Source: Nannocystis exedens
GTDB taxonomy: Bacteria; Myxococcota_A; Polyangia; Nannocystales; Nannocystaceae
Assembly: GCF_002343915.1 (NCBI RefSeq)
Contig: NZ_NETK01000001.1
Span: forward strand, 8,322,001 to 8,386,000
DNA: 64,000 nucleotides
Direction: 5' to 3'
This document shows, piece by piece, positions 10,101 to 19,051 of this stretch. Below the pieces are notes generated by a model. That model saw nothing but the letters and a program-made list of their open reading frames with translations. It was not told where the DNA came from and did not search any database. Each line of letters begins with the position of its first letter. Within the stretch, counting starts at the first letter, position 1. A program made the translations under genes and the position numbers.

Positions 10101-13100
10101 GAGGAGCGCGGCGACACCTTCGCCTTCCACGCCGAGTACGCGAGCGACCTGTTCGACGAGGTGACGGTCGCGCGCTGGCTCGAGCGGTACGTGACCGTGC
10201 TCGAGGGCGTCGCGCGCGAGCCGTCGGTGCGGGTCGGCGCCGTGGAGATCCTCGGCGCGCGCGAGAAGGACGAGCTGGCGCGCTTCGCCGCCGGGCCGCC
10301 CGCGCCGAACGGGCCGGGCGTGCCCGAGCGCCTGCGAGACCTCGCCCGCGAGTCGCCGGACGCGCTCGCGGTCGTGTCGGGAGCGGCGCGGCTCACGTAC
10401 GGCGAGCTCGCGGCGCGGGCCGAGCGGATCGCGGGCCACCTCGCGTCGCTCGGGGTCGAGCCCGACGAGCTCGTCGGCCTCTACGGCCGGCCGAACGCCG
10501 AGTGGGTGGCCGCCGTGTTCGGCATCTGGCGCGCAGGCGCGGCCTACGTGCCGCTCGACCCCCGGCATCCGGCGGAGCGGATCGGCACGACGCTGGCCGA
10601 CGCCGGCGTGCGGCGCGTGATCACGATCGAGGACGCCTCCTCGGCGCTGACGCGGTTCGACGGGCATGTCCTCGCCTGCGAGCGCCTGGTCGCAGACCCG
10701 CCGCGAGCTGCGGTCGCGTCGAGTGATTCGCGCGGCCGGCTGGCCTACGTCATCTACACCTCGGGCTCGACGGGCACGCCGAAGGGGGCGCTCGTCGGCC
10801 ACGACAACCTGGCGAACTTCTGCGACGGCTTCGTGAGCCTGTTCGGCGCCGGCCCGGGGGACCGGGTCGCGCAGCTCAACTCGCCCGCGTTCGACGCCTC
10901 GGTCCTGGAGCTCCTGCTCGCGCTCACCACCGGCGCCACGCTGGTCATCGCGCCCGCGGAGGCGCGCATCCCGGGGGCCGAGATGGTCGAGTTCCTCGCG
11001 GGTCAGGGCATCTCGCTCGCGTTCGGGGCGCCGGCGCTGTTCGGCGCGCTGCCGGTGGCGCAGCCGGCCTCGGCGCTGCCGCGGCTGCGCCACGTGCTGT
11101 TCGGCGGCGACGTGCTGTCGCGCGAGCTCGTCGAGCGCTGGGCCCCGGGACGGACCGTGTGGAACGCGTACGGGCCGACCGAGACCACGGTGATCACCAC
11201 GGCCACGCGGGTGCGAGCCGACGGCTCGCGGCCGCCGATCGGCCGACCCATCGCGGGCATGCGCGCTCACGTGGTCGACGAGGCGCTGCGGCCGTGCCCG
11301 ATCGGCGTCGCGGGCGAGCTCGTGATCGGCGGCGCAGGCGTCGGCCGCGGCTACCTGCGGCGCCCGGAGCTGACGCAGGAGCGGTTCTTGCCGGATCCGT
11401 TCGCGGCGGACGCCGGCGCCCGGATCTACCGCTCGGGCGACCTGGTGCGGCTGCGATCCGACGGGCAGATCGAGTTCCTGTCGCGCCTCGATCGCCAGGT
11501 GAAGCTGCGCGGCAACCGGATCGAGCTCGGCGAGATCGAGTCGGTGCTCGTCGGCAGCCCGGGGGTCGCGCAGGCGGTGGTGGTGGCGCGGGTCGACCAG
11601 GGCGAGATGCGGCTCGTCGCGTACGTCGTCGGGCAGGGCGCGCCGATCGATCCGTCGCGGCTGCGGGCGCGCCTGCGCGAGCGCCTGCCCGAGTTCATGG
11701 TGCCGGCGGCGTTCGTCGAGCTCGAGCGGCTGCCGCTCAACACCAGCGGCAAGCTCGACTTGATGGCGTTGCCGTCGCCGAGCGCCGCGCCGGCGCCGCG
11801 GGTCGAGGCCGCCGCGCGCGCGCCGCGGGACGAGCGGCTCGAGCCCGTCATCGCCGGGCTGTGGGGCGAGATCCTCGGGCTGGCGGCGGTGCCGGTCGAC
11901 GTGCCGTTCTTCGAGCTCGGCGGCAACTCGCTCGGGCTCGTGCGCGTGCAGACGGGCCTCCGCGAGCGCTTCGGCCGGACCGTGTCGGCCGTGCAGCTGC
12001 TCGCGCTGCCGACGGTGCAGGCGATCGCGGGGCACCTGCGTTCGCTCGGGGTCGACGACGCGCCGCGAGCGATTGGTTCGTCGGCGCGCAGCGCTCCGCC
12101 GGCCCCGGCCGCGCGGTCGAACGCGATCGCGATCGTCGGCAGGTTCGTGCGCGGGCCGGGGGTCGAGACGCTCGCCGACTTGTGGCGGATCGTCGCCGAC
12201 GGCCGCGACGTGATCGAGCCGTTCGCGCCGGGCGAGGTCGGCGCGCGCGGCGAACACCCCCACTTCGTCGCCGCCGAGGGGCGGCTCGACGGCGCCAACG
12301 CGTTCGACGCCGAGTTCTTCGGCATGACGCCCGCCGACGCCCGGCTCATGGACCCGCAGCACCGCGTGTTCCTCGAGGCGGCGTGGGCCTCGCTCGAGGA
12401 CGCGGGCCACGACCCGCGGCGCTTCGCCGGACGGATCGGCGTGTTCGCCGGCGTGGGTGTGCCGCGGCACTGGCTCGGGCCGATCGGCGACGCGCTGCGC
12501 GAGGACCCCGACGCCGCGCTCGCGGACCGGGCGGAGCTGTTCAACTTGCCGGAGCACCTGACCAGCCGGACGGCCTTCAAGCTCGGCCTCCGCGGCCCCG
12601 CGGTCACCGTGCATGCGGCCTGCGCCACCTCGCTGGTGGCGGTCCACATGGCGTGCCGCAGCCTGCTCGCCGGCGACTGCGAGATGGCGCTGGCCGGCGG
12701 GGTGTCGATCAGCACCGTGGCGCCGTCGGAGCGGGGCTACATGGCGCTCCCGGGCGGAATCTTCTCGCCCACCGGGCGCTGCCGGCCGTTTTCGCTCGAC
12801 GCCGACGGGACGGTCAAGGCCAGCGGGGTGGGCGTGGTGGTGCTGCGCCGGCTCGAGGACGCGATCGCGGCCGGCGACGCGATCGCCGGGGTGATCCTCG
12901 GCTCCGCGGTCAACAACGACGGGGGCGCGTCGGTCGGGTTCAGCGCGCCGGCCGAAGCGGGGCAGGTCGCGGTGCTGACCGAGGCGTACCGCGCCGCCGG
13001 CGTCGCGCCGACGGAGGTCGACCTGGTCGAGGCGCACGGCACCGGCACGGCGCTCGGCGACGCCACCGAGGTCAGCGCGCTGCGGCGGGTGTTCGGTGCG

Positions 13101-16100
13101 ACGCGGACCGCCGAGCCGGTGAGCCTCGGGTCGGTCAAGGCGAACCTCGGCCACCTCGACTCGGCCGCCGGCGTGGTGGGGCTGATCAAGGCGACGCTGG
13201 CGCTGGAGCACCGGGTGGCGCCGGGGCTGCCCGAGTTTCGCGGGCCGAACCCGCTGCTCGAGATCGACGCGTCGCCGTTCGTCGTCCACGGCGAGCCGCG
13301 CCCGCTCGTGCGGCGCGGACGGCCGCTCCGCGCGGGGGTCACGTCGCTCGGGATGGGCGGCAACAACGCGCACGTGGTCGTCGAAGAGGCGCCGGTGACG
13401 GCGGCGCAGCCCGCGGCGCGCGACACCGCCGCGCTGCTGTGCCTGTCGGCCCGCACCCCCGCGGCGCTCGACGCGATGACGCGTCGGCTCGCCGAGCACC
13501 TGCGCCGTGAGCCGCGAGCGTCGGTCGACGACGTCGCGTTCACGCTGGCGACCGGTCGCGCCGAGCTGCCGCTGCGGCGGGCGGTCGTCGTCGGCGCGCG
13601 CGAGGACGCGTCCGCGGCGCTCGCCGACCGGCGCGCGTGGATCGACGGCTCGGCCGCGGGCGGGCGGCCGGTGGTGTTCCTGTTCCCGGGGCACGGCGCG
13701 CAGACCGTGGGCATGGGGCTCGACCTTTATCGCAGCGAGCCGCGCTACCGCGAGGTCGTGGACCGCTGCCTCGCGCTGCTGCGCGACGGCGCCGGCGTCG
13801 ACCTCGGGCCGTACCTGCTCACGCGCGACGCGAGCCGCCAGGCGGCGTTCGCCGAGCCGCGGCTGGGGCAGCTCGGCACGTTCGTCGTCGGCTACGCGCT
13901 CGCGTCGCTGCTGCGGGGGTGGGGCGTCGCGCCCGCGGCGCTGCTCGGGCACAGCCTCGGCGAGTACGTCGCCGCCTGCGTCGCCGGGGTGTTCTCGCTC
14001 GCCGACGCGCTCGCCCTCGTCGACGCGCGGGCGCGGTTGATGGAGGGCTGCGGGCCGGGGACGATGGTGTCGATCCTCGCCGAGCGGGCCGACGTCGCGC
14101 CGATCTTGCCGGCGAGCGTCTCGGTGGCGACCGAGGCGCCGGGGTGCACCGTGATCTCGGGGCCCGTCGAGGCCGTCGCCGCGGTCGAGGCGCGCCTGCT
14201 CGCGCGCGGCTTCGAGGCGACGCGGCTGCCTGTGACCCAGGCCTACCACTCGCCGATGATGGCGCCGATCCGCGAGGCCTTCCTGGCCCGGGTGGCCGCG
14301 GTCCAGCGGCGGCCGCCGAGCTTGCCGGTGCTGTCGTGCGTGACCGGCGAGTGGTTGACGGACGCCGCGGCGGTCGACCCCGCTTACTGGGCGGATCACC
14401 TGTGCGGCACGGTCACGTTGACGGGCGCGCTCGGCACGTTGCTCGCCGACCCGGCGCGCGTGTTCGTCGAGGTCGGGCCGGGCCGATCGATGCGCGGGTT
14501 CTTGCGGCGTCATCCGCTGGCAGGCGAGTCGACCGTCACGGTGACGACGCTGCGCCACGCGAGCGAGCCGGAGATCGCCGACGACGCGCACCTGCTGGCC
14601 GGCGTCGGCCGGCTGTGGGCCCACGGCGTGGCCCTCGACTGGCCGGCCGTCCACGCCCGTCGCTCCGCGCGTCGGGTACCCCTTCCGACCTATCCGTTCG
14701 AGAGACGAGTTCACATGATCGACCAGAGTACGATGATTCAGGCGCCGGCGCGCGCCGAGGTGTTTTCGCTCGCCGGCGAGAGGGACGCCCTCGAACTGCA
14801 GGCGTCGCGGCTCGAGCGGGAGCTCGGCGTGCGCACGCTCGACGAGCGGCCGGGGGTGCGCGAGGGGCTCGAGGCCGTCGCGCTCGCGCTGGTGGGCCGC
14901 TACTTCGTCGAGCACGGCGGCGCGCGCCCCGGCGAGCGCGTGCGGGTGGCGGCGCTGCAGGACCGGCTCGGCGTGCTGCCGAGGTTCGAGCGCATGTTCG
15001 CGTTCCTGCTCGCGACCTCGCACGCGCGCGGGCTCTGCGAGGTCGACGCCGGCGCGGTGATCTGGCGCGAGCTGCCGTCGGCCGCGGAGGCGGAGGCCGG
15101 GTTCCTCCGCCGTCATCCCGAGTTCGCCGGGCTGGTGCGCTTCGTGGCCCACGCGGTCGGCCACTACCACGCGGCGTTCCGCGGCGAGGTCGAGTCGATC
15201 GGGGTGCTCTATCCCGACGGCAGCGACGCGTTCTATCGCGAGTGCATGCGGGCGAGCGCGCCGATCTCGTCGGACGAGCTGTGCCTGCGCCTGGCGCGAT
15301 CGGTCGCCGTGTCGCTGGTGAACAGCCGGAGCGAGCCGACGCGCATCCTCGAGGTCGGCGCGGGGCACGGGATCTTGACGTGGCCGCTGATCGACGAGCT
15401 CGTCGGCTGCGTCGCTCGCGGGCGCCGCGTCGACTACTCGTTTACGGACATCGGCCGGTCGTTCCTCGCCCGGGCCGAGGCGCGCGCGGCGGAGCGCGGG
15501 GCCGCGTTCGTCCGCACCGGCCGCTACGACCTCGATCGCGAGCCCGCGAGCCAGGGCTTCGCGCCGGGGTCGTTCGACCTGATCCTCGGGTTCAACGCGG
15601 TCCACACCGCGCGCGACACCGCGGCCACCGTCGCGCGGCTCCACGAGTTGCTGGCGCCGCGGGGGCTGCTCGTGCTCGTCGAGGCGACCCGGGTCGAGCT
15701 GTGGGAGACGCTGGTGTGGGGCCTCGCGCCCGGCTTCTGGGACGTGATGGAGCGCGGCCGCGAGTCCCTGCTGCACCGCGCCGAGGACTGGGCCGACTTC
15801 ACGCGGCGCGCCGGCTTCGCGGTGACGGAGCTGTTGCCGCGCGCAGGACGGGGGCGGCACGATCACGCGCTCGTGGTCGCCCAGCGGGCGGCGGTACAGG
15901 CGTCCCTGCGGCCGAGCGAGGCGTCGCGCGTCGCGCCGGCGAATCGACCCCAGGTCGCGGCGCGGCCCGACACGAATGGGGCGGCGGTGCAGGCGGCGGA
16001 AGCGGTGATCGCGAAGATCTTCCACCGGCTGCTCGGGACCCGCGACGTGGCGCCCGACGCGAGCTTCTTCGCGCTCGGCGGCGACTCGCTGCTGGCGGTG

Positions 16101-17843
16101 CAGCTGCTCGCCGAGGTCCGCGTGGGGCTCGGGGCCGAGGTCCGCAGCTCGGAGTTCGCCCAGGCGCCGACGATCGCCGGCCTCACGCGCCTCGTCGCGC
16201 CGCGGCTGCCCGCGACGGGCGGGCGGGCCGCGACGAGGACAGAGGCCTCGGGGTCCGAAGCTCGCCTGTCGGGCGCCGAGCGTGGGACTTCGCGGTCCGA
16301 AGTCGTGTCGCTCGCGGCTCGCCTGCCGCGCGCCCTGGCTGCGACGACGAGGGACGATGCGTCGCTCGTGGCTCGCTCGCTCCGCGCCGAACATGCGACG
16401 GCGCAGGATGATGCGTCGCTGGCAGCTCGCTCGCCGCACGTGGTGCAGGCGACGACGAGGCATGATGCGTCGCTGGCGGCTCGCTCGCCGCACGTGGTGC
16501 AGGCGACGACGAGGCATGATGCGTCGCTGGCGGCTCGCTCGCCGCACGTGGTGCAGGCGACGACGAGGCATGATGCGTCGCTGGCGGCTCGCTCGCCGCA
16601 CGTGGTGCATGCGACGACGAGGATCGATGCGCCTTCCTTCGAGGCTCACCTGCCGCCGGCGCTCGTGCCCCTGCAGACGCGCGGAGACAAGCCGCCGTTC
16701 TTCTGCGTGCATGGCATCGGCGGCAGCGCGGCCGGCTACGCGCCGCTGGCCGGCCGCCTCGGCGACGAGCAGCCGTTCTACGCGCTGCAAGCGAGCACGG
16801 GCGACGCGGCGCCGGCCTCGCTCTCGGCGCTGGCGGCCGACCATGTGGCGGCGATCCGTCGCGTCCAGCCCGCGGGTCCGTATCGGGTCGGCGGCTGGTC
16901 GTTCGGGGCCATCGTCGCGCAGGAGATGGCGCGGCAGCTCGAGGCCGCGGGCGAGCGGGTCACGCACCTCGTGCTGTTCGACGCGCCGGCGCGCAAGTGG
17001 ACCAGCCCGCTCGGCGCGATGGTGGGGCGGTGGTCGCTCGCCGGCGCGATGGTTCGCAACGCCAGGCTCCAGGGGGCGCGCGCCGGGTCGCGCTGGCGCG
17101 TCGCCGACGTGCTGCGTCGCTCGGCGAACGTGGTGGAGACGACCGCGGAGTTCTGGGACATGTCCGAGCGCCACGTCCGGCTCCTGCGCGCGCATCAGCC
17201 GGGGGCGGTGCGCGCCCCGATCACGCACTTCCGGGCCCGCGAGGGGCTGGCGGGCGGCGAGCTGCCGTTCCCGCTGGGCGGCCCGGTGGAGGTGTGCGAG
17301 GTGCCGGGCGATCACTTCACCATGTTCTCCGACGCGTCCGCGGTGCGAGCGCTGGCCGACCGCCTCGCGCAGTGCCTCGACACCGTGCGCCCCGACGACC
17401 GCGCGCGGGAGCTCGCGGACGAGGAGCGAGCGATCTGCGAGCTGATGCGGCGCTTCATGGACCTGTCGTGCAACGCGGACGCGGGCAGCGACGTCGTCGA
17501 CGCCTTCTTCGCCCGCGACGCCGAGACGCTGCTGTTCGACAGCTACGACGGCACGTTCCGCGGCTTCGCGGCGATCCGCGAGCAGTACGCCCGCGAGTTC
17601 GAGGCCATGATCGACGCGACGGTGGGGCTTTATGAGGAGTTCGTCCGCATCGCCCCCGGCGGCCGCTCGGCCTTCCTCACCGGGCTCGTCGACTCGGAGC
17701 TGAAGCTGCGGCGCAGCGGCCGGCCGATCCGGTTCGCCCGCGTGCGCCTCACCGCGGTGCTCGAGAAGCACGGCGCCGACTGGCGCGTCGTCCACGTCCA
17801 CTACTCGCTGCCGGTCGGCGTGCCCCTGTCGATGATGGACTGA
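7173..17843 (+). CDS. hybrid NRPS-PKS megasynthase, A-PCP-C-A-PCP-KS-AT-cMT-ACP-TE-SnoaL
   Basis: A 3556-residue assembly line that should activate threonine, couple a second amino acid, add one malonate-derived unit, C-methylate it and release the product. In order: A1 (YTSGSTG 161-167; specificity positions read D-F-W-N-I-G-M-V-H, the threonine code); PCP1 Ser552; C domain HHIILDG from 741; A2 (YTSGSTG 1195-1201; read as D-A-L-F-L-G-A-V-I, probably apolar, uncertain); PCP2 Ser1586; KS with Cys1817, His1955, His1994; AT with GHSLGEY Ser2261 and AYHS His2359 (malonyl-like); C-methyltransferase LEVGAGHG near 2726; ACP Ser2972; an 18-residue repeat linker; TE GWSFG Ser3243 with GDHF His3381; and a SnoaL/NTF2-like domain from about 3430. 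There is no KR, DH, ER or epimerase, so the beta-keto group should remain. The polypeptide starts directly at the A domain, so A1-PCP1 is the loading module. No PPTase, MbtH or exporter is adjacent, and no clear Shine-Dalgarno precedes the ATG. Confidence 0.95.
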   Translation: MVFDSVRTLLTLAAGFEAQVDRDAEQVACRFRGASLTYGELDRRANQLARRLRALGVRDESCVAVHLERSLAAVVAIVAVVKAGGAYVPLDPEHPAERCAFTIRDSGAVVVVTERSLWRGAAVPDGPAVVWLDDADLGLAAESPERLPLVATPESLAYVIYTSGSTGAPKGVMVTHRNAARLFAATNAWFGFGAADVWALFHSLAFDFSVWELWGALLYGGTVVIVPFEVSRSPRQMARLLAEEGVTVLNQTPSAFRALSPALLAEGGPLALRTIIFGGEALDYRALRPWVARHGDQTPRLVNMYGITETTVHVTYRPVLAGDVAADTPSCIGAPIPDLELLLLDEHLAPVADGEPGEIFVAGPGVARGYLNRPELTRERFFEWNGRRVYRSGDRARRLADGDLEYLGRGDAQVKLRGFRIETGEIAARLGEVEGVREAVVRLVGAGDAARLVAYCVLHDGHELDRAAARRRLRTVLPDPMIPAAFVVLRAWPLTINGKLDVAALPLPEREAGEHRPPTGETARTIAALWREVLGVEQVGLGDDFVALGGASLAAAEVAARIADALGVALSLRQVLEHTRLEDLAEFVEAQARPAASPADGATAPAATDELSAAEQAFFVMAQRAPGLALYAESLLWRWRGPFDDALWREALDELARRHPILRTTFVMAADGPRRRIAAESSVELTAHDLTHLEASQREAHARSAAAIRLRDGFDLERGPLWRVLVFSAADEAPTIFILFHHIILDGVACAELVTQLDAIYRALRAGVALPPPPRVRSGAGEAADDLPFWRAQLADLPELEVPTDRSRPLVPSFRGGKVSRVVPAALAHEVRALSRQAGVTPFTTLLAAFELLLHRLCGAREVVLGVIAAGRVQRGGALGCFMNPLVVRQELARDEPFRELLGRARATLLDAQAHPSLPFARLVGELGASRIDGRNPLFQVAFSADVPMPALATAAGFEVGPLDPGTARFDLAVHVEERGDTFAFHAEYASDLFDEVTVARWLERYVTVLEGVAREPSVRVGAVEILGAREKDELARFAAGPPAPNGPGVPERLRDLARESPDALAVVSGAARLTYGELAARAERIAGHLASLGVEPDELVGLYGRPNAEWVAAVFGIWRAGAAYVPLDPRHPAERIGTTLADAGVRRVITIEDASSALTRFDGHVLACERLVADPPRAAVASSDSRGRLAYVIYTSGSTGTPKGALVGHDNLANFCDGFVSLFGAGPGDRVAQLNSPAFDASVLELLLALTTGATLVIAPAEARIPGAEMVEFLAGQGISLAFGAPALFGALPVAQPASALPRLRHVLFGGDVLSRELVERWAPGRTVWNAYGPTETTVITTATRVRADGSRPPIGRPIAGMRAHVVDEALRPCPIGVAGELVIGGAGVGRGYLRRPELTQERFLPDPFAADAGARIYRSGDLVRLRSDGQIEFLSRLDRQVKLRGNRIELGEIESVLVGSPGVAQAVVVARVDQGEMRLVAYVVGQGAPIDPSRLRARLRERLPEFMVPAAFVELERLPLNTSGKLDLMALPSPSAAPAPRVEAAARAPRDERLEPVIAGLWGEILGLAAVPVDVPFFELGGNSLGLVRVQTGLRERFGRTVSAVQLLALPTVQAIAGHLRSLGVDDAPRAIGSSARSAPPAPAARSNAIAIVGRFVRGPGVETLADLWRIVADGRDVIEPFAPGEVGARGEHPHFVAAEGRLDGANAFDAEFFGMTPADARLMDPQHRVFLEAAWASLEDAGHDPRRFAGRIGVFAGVGVPRHWLGPIGDALREDPDAALADRAELFNLPEHLTSRTAFKLGLRGPAVTVHAACATSLVAVHMACRSLLAGDCEMALAGGVSISTVAPSERGYMALPGGIFSPTGRCRPFSLDADGTVKASGVGVVVLRRLEDAIAAGDAIAGVILGSAVNNDGGASVGFSAPAEAGQVAVLTEAYRAAGVAPTEVDLVEAHGTGTALGDATEVSALRRVFGATRTAEPVSLGSVKANLGHLDSAAGVVGLIKATLALEHRVAPGLPEFRGPNPLLEIDASPFVVHGEPRPLVRRGRPLRAGVTSLGMGGNNAHVVVEEAPVTAAQPAARDTAALLCLSARTPAALDAMTRRLAEHLRREPRASVDDVAFTLATGRAELPLRRAVVVGAREDASAALADRRAWIDGSAAGGRPVVFLFPGHGAQTVGMGLDLYRSEPRYREVVDRCLALLRDGAGVDLGPYLLTRDASRQAAFAEPRLGQLGTFVVGYALASLLRGWGVAPAALLGHSLGEYVAACVAGVFSLADALALVDARARLMEGCGPGTMVSILAERADVAPILPASVSVATEAPGCTVISGPVEAVAAVEARLLARGFEATRLPVTQAYHSPMMAPIREAFLARVAAVQRRPPSLPVLSCVTGEWLTDAAAVDPAYWADHLCGTVTLTGALGTLLADPARVFVEVGPGRSMRGFLRRHPLAGESTVTVTTLRHASEPEIADDAHLLAGVGRLWAHGVALDWPAVHARRSARRVPLPTYPFERRVHMIDQSTMIQAPARAEVFSLAGERDALELQASRLERELGVRTLDERPGVREGLEAVALALVGRYFVEHGGARPGERVRVAALQDRLGVLPRFERMFAFLLATSHARGLCEVDAGAVIWRELPSAAEAEAGFLRRHPEFAGLVRFVAHAVGHYHAAFRGEVESIGVLYPDGSDAFYRECMRASAPISSDELCLRLARSVAVSLVNSRSEPTRILEVGAGHGILTWPLIDELVGCVARGRRVDYSFTDIGRSFLARAEARAAERGAAFVRTGRYDLDREPASQGFAPGSFDLILGFNAVHTARDTAATVARLHELLAPRGLLVLVEATRVELWETLVWGLAPGFWDVMERGRESLLHRAEDWADFTRRAGFAVTELLPRAGRGRHDHALVVAQRAAVQASLRPSEASRVAPANRPQVAARPDTNGAAVQAAEAVIAKIFHRLLGTRDVAPDASFFALGGDSLLAVQLLAEVRVGLGAEVRSSEFAQAPTIAGLTRLVAPRLPATGGRAATRTEASGSEARLSGAERGTSRSEVVSLAARLPRALAATTRDDASLVARSLRAEHATAQDDASLAARSPHVVQATTRHDASLAARSPHVVQATTRHDASLAARSPHVVQATTRHDASLAARSPHVVHATTRIDAPSFEAHLPPALVPLQTRGDKPPFFCVHGIGGSAAGYAPLAGRLGDEQPFYALQASTGDAAPASLSALAADHVAAIRRVQPAGPYRVGGWSFGAIVAQEMARQLEAAGERVTHLVLFDAPARKWTSPLGAMVGRWSLAGAMVRNARLQGARAGSRWRVADVLRRSANVVETTAEFWDMSERHVRLLRAHQPGAVRAPITHFRAREGLAGGELPFPLGGPVEVCEVPGDHFTMFSDASAVRALADRLAQCLDTVRPDDRARELADEERAICELMRRFMDLSCNADAGSDVVDAFFARDAETLLFDSYDGTFRGFAAIREQYAREFEAMIDATVGLYEEFVRIAPGGRSAFLTGLVDSELKLRRSGRPIRFARVRLTAVLEKHGADWRVVHVHYSLPVGVPLSMMD
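16296..16673 (+). repeat. 54-bp minisatellite inside the megasynthase gene
   Basis: Seven in-frame units of 54 bp (18 residues) lie between the ACP and the thioesterase. Units 3-6 (16404-16619) are almost identical and encode DASLAARSPHVVQATTRH; the flanking units are diverged. The exact multiple of three keeps the frame open, so unit number could change without breaking the enzyme. The array forms an Ala/Ser/Arg/His-rich, probably flexible linker. Confidence 0.9.
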
Positions 17844-17850
17844 GCAAGGT

Positions 17851-17891
17851 CTGTCCTCACGGACAGGTCGGCGGCCCCGGCAGCGCCGGGG
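17851..17891. terminator. hairpins between the convergent megasynthase and LysR genes
   Basis: Two palindromes follow the megasynthase stop at once: CTGTCCTCACGGACAG (17851-17866) and CCCCGGC-AGC-GCCGGGG (17875-17891). A related CTGTC...GACAG pair lies at 17928-17943. The stems are GC-rich with short loops and could halt transcription from both sides. No T-run follows, so these are not classical intrinsic terminators. Confidence 0.45.
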
Positions 17892-18011
17892 CTGCCTGAC
17901 CTGGCGCCACGCTCAACGGAGCGTCGTCTGTCCTCGCAGACAGGTGAGATCGGCGGGCGAGTTCGTCGCCAGCGGCGGCGGCGTCCCTCCGATCGCCGCA
18001 TCCACGTCGCG

Positions 18012-18935
18012 TCAGCCGCGGGGGCGGTTGGCGGCGCGGAAGAAGTCGAGGAAGCAGCGCAGCTTGACCGGCATGTGGGCGCGGTTCGGGTAGTAGAAGG
18101 AGAAGCCGGGGAACTCGGCGCTGTGGCTCTGCAGCACGCGGACGAGCTGCTTGTTCGCCAGCGGCGCGCGGACCAGACCGGCGAACACCTGGGCCAGGCC
18201 GAGGCCCGCGACCGCGGCGTCGACGATCGCCAGCATGTCGTTCAAGACCACGCGGCCGTCGACGTCGAGCTCGACCTCGTCCTCGCCGTCGCCGAGCCAC
18301 CAGCGCTGGAGCCGCCCGCTGGTGACGAAGCGCAGGCGGATGCAGTCGTGGTCGAGCAGGTCGCGCGGGGCGGTCGGCCGCGGGTGATGGGCGAAGTAGT
18401 CGGGGGCGCCGACGACGACGAGCCGCTGCGGGCCGCCGACCGGGGCGGTGATCATGTCGCGCGGGATGGCCTCGTCGAGCCGCACGCCGACGTCGAAGCC
18501 CTCGCCGACGACCTCGCTGAGGCCGTCGCTGAGGCCGAACTCGAGCCGGATGTGGGGGTATTCGCGGGCGAAGCGGGCCAGGTGCGGGGCGATGAACAGG
18601 GCGTAGGTGACCCGCGACAGCGCGACCCGGACGAGCCCGCGCGGGGCGTCGCCCTCGCCCTCGAGCGACGCGCACGCCTCGGCGAGCTGCGCGAGCCCGG
18701 GACCGACGCCGGCGAGGAAGCGCGCGCCGGCGTCGGTCGGGCCGACGCTGCGGGTGGTGCGGCGCAGGAGCAGGACGCCGAGGTGGCGCTCCAGCTTGCG
18801 CACGGTCTGCGACAGCGCCGAGGTCGAGACCCCGAGCTCGTCGGCCGCGCGGGTGAAGCTGCAGTGGCGGGCGACACACTCGAAGGCGGCGATCGCCGGC
18901 AGGTCGGCCGGCTTGATTGTGAAGCGCTGGTTCAT
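18012..18935 (-). CDS. LysR-family transcriptional regulator
   Basis: A 307-residue LysR-type regulator. The winged HTH occupies about residues 8-66, with AAFECVARHCSFTRAADELG, then STSALSQTVRKLERHLGVLL and RTTRSVGPTDAG, all typical. The remainder is the LysR substrate-binding domain, ending in the KLRCFLDFF motif common to regulators that control adjacent oxidoreductases. The start at 18935 is chosen because the family begins just before the HTH; a longer frame to 19019 lies in the promoter. It is transcribed divergently from the SDR gene at 19052, the usual arrangement in which LysR controls its neighbour. Its ligand is unknown. Confidence 0.92.
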   Translation of the reverse strand: MNQRFTIKPADLPAIAAFECVARHCSFTRAADELGVSTSALSQTVRKLERHLGVLLLRRTTRSVGPTDAGARFLAGVGPGLAQLAEACASLEGEGDAPRGLVRVALSRVTYALFIAPHLARFAREYPHIRLEFGLSDGLSEVVGEGFDVGVRLDEAIPRDMITAPVGGPQRLVVVGAPDYFAHHPRPTAPRDLLDHDCIRLRFVTSGRLQRWWLGDGEDEVELDVDGRVVLNDMLAIVDAAVAGLGLAQVFAGLVRAPLANKQLVRVLQSHSAEFPGFSFYYPNRAHMPVKLRCFLDFFRAANRPRG

Positions 18936-19051
18936 AGTCCTGGAATGACTAGCCCATTTTTCTTCACGCGGGAACGGTCCACATTTCTCTGCGCAAGGCG
19001 GCCATCGAGGCGCCCGCACGGGGCGGACGCCGGCCGCGACAGGAGCAGGAC
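18936..19051. promoter_or_regulatory. divergent LysR/SDR promoter region
   Basis: The 116 bp between the two divergent starts include an A/T-rich patch (CCATTTTTCTTC near 18954) in otherwise very GC-rich DNA. LysR regulators usually bind such a shared region at a T-N11-A site. I could not single out one site with confidence. Confidence 0.4.

Noticed and set aside
9921-17801. 2626-residue open frame on the minus strand
   Set aside because: It is the antisense of the NRPS-PKS gene. Composition is Arg/Pro/His-rich and no domain can be seen, while the plus strand is full of motifs.
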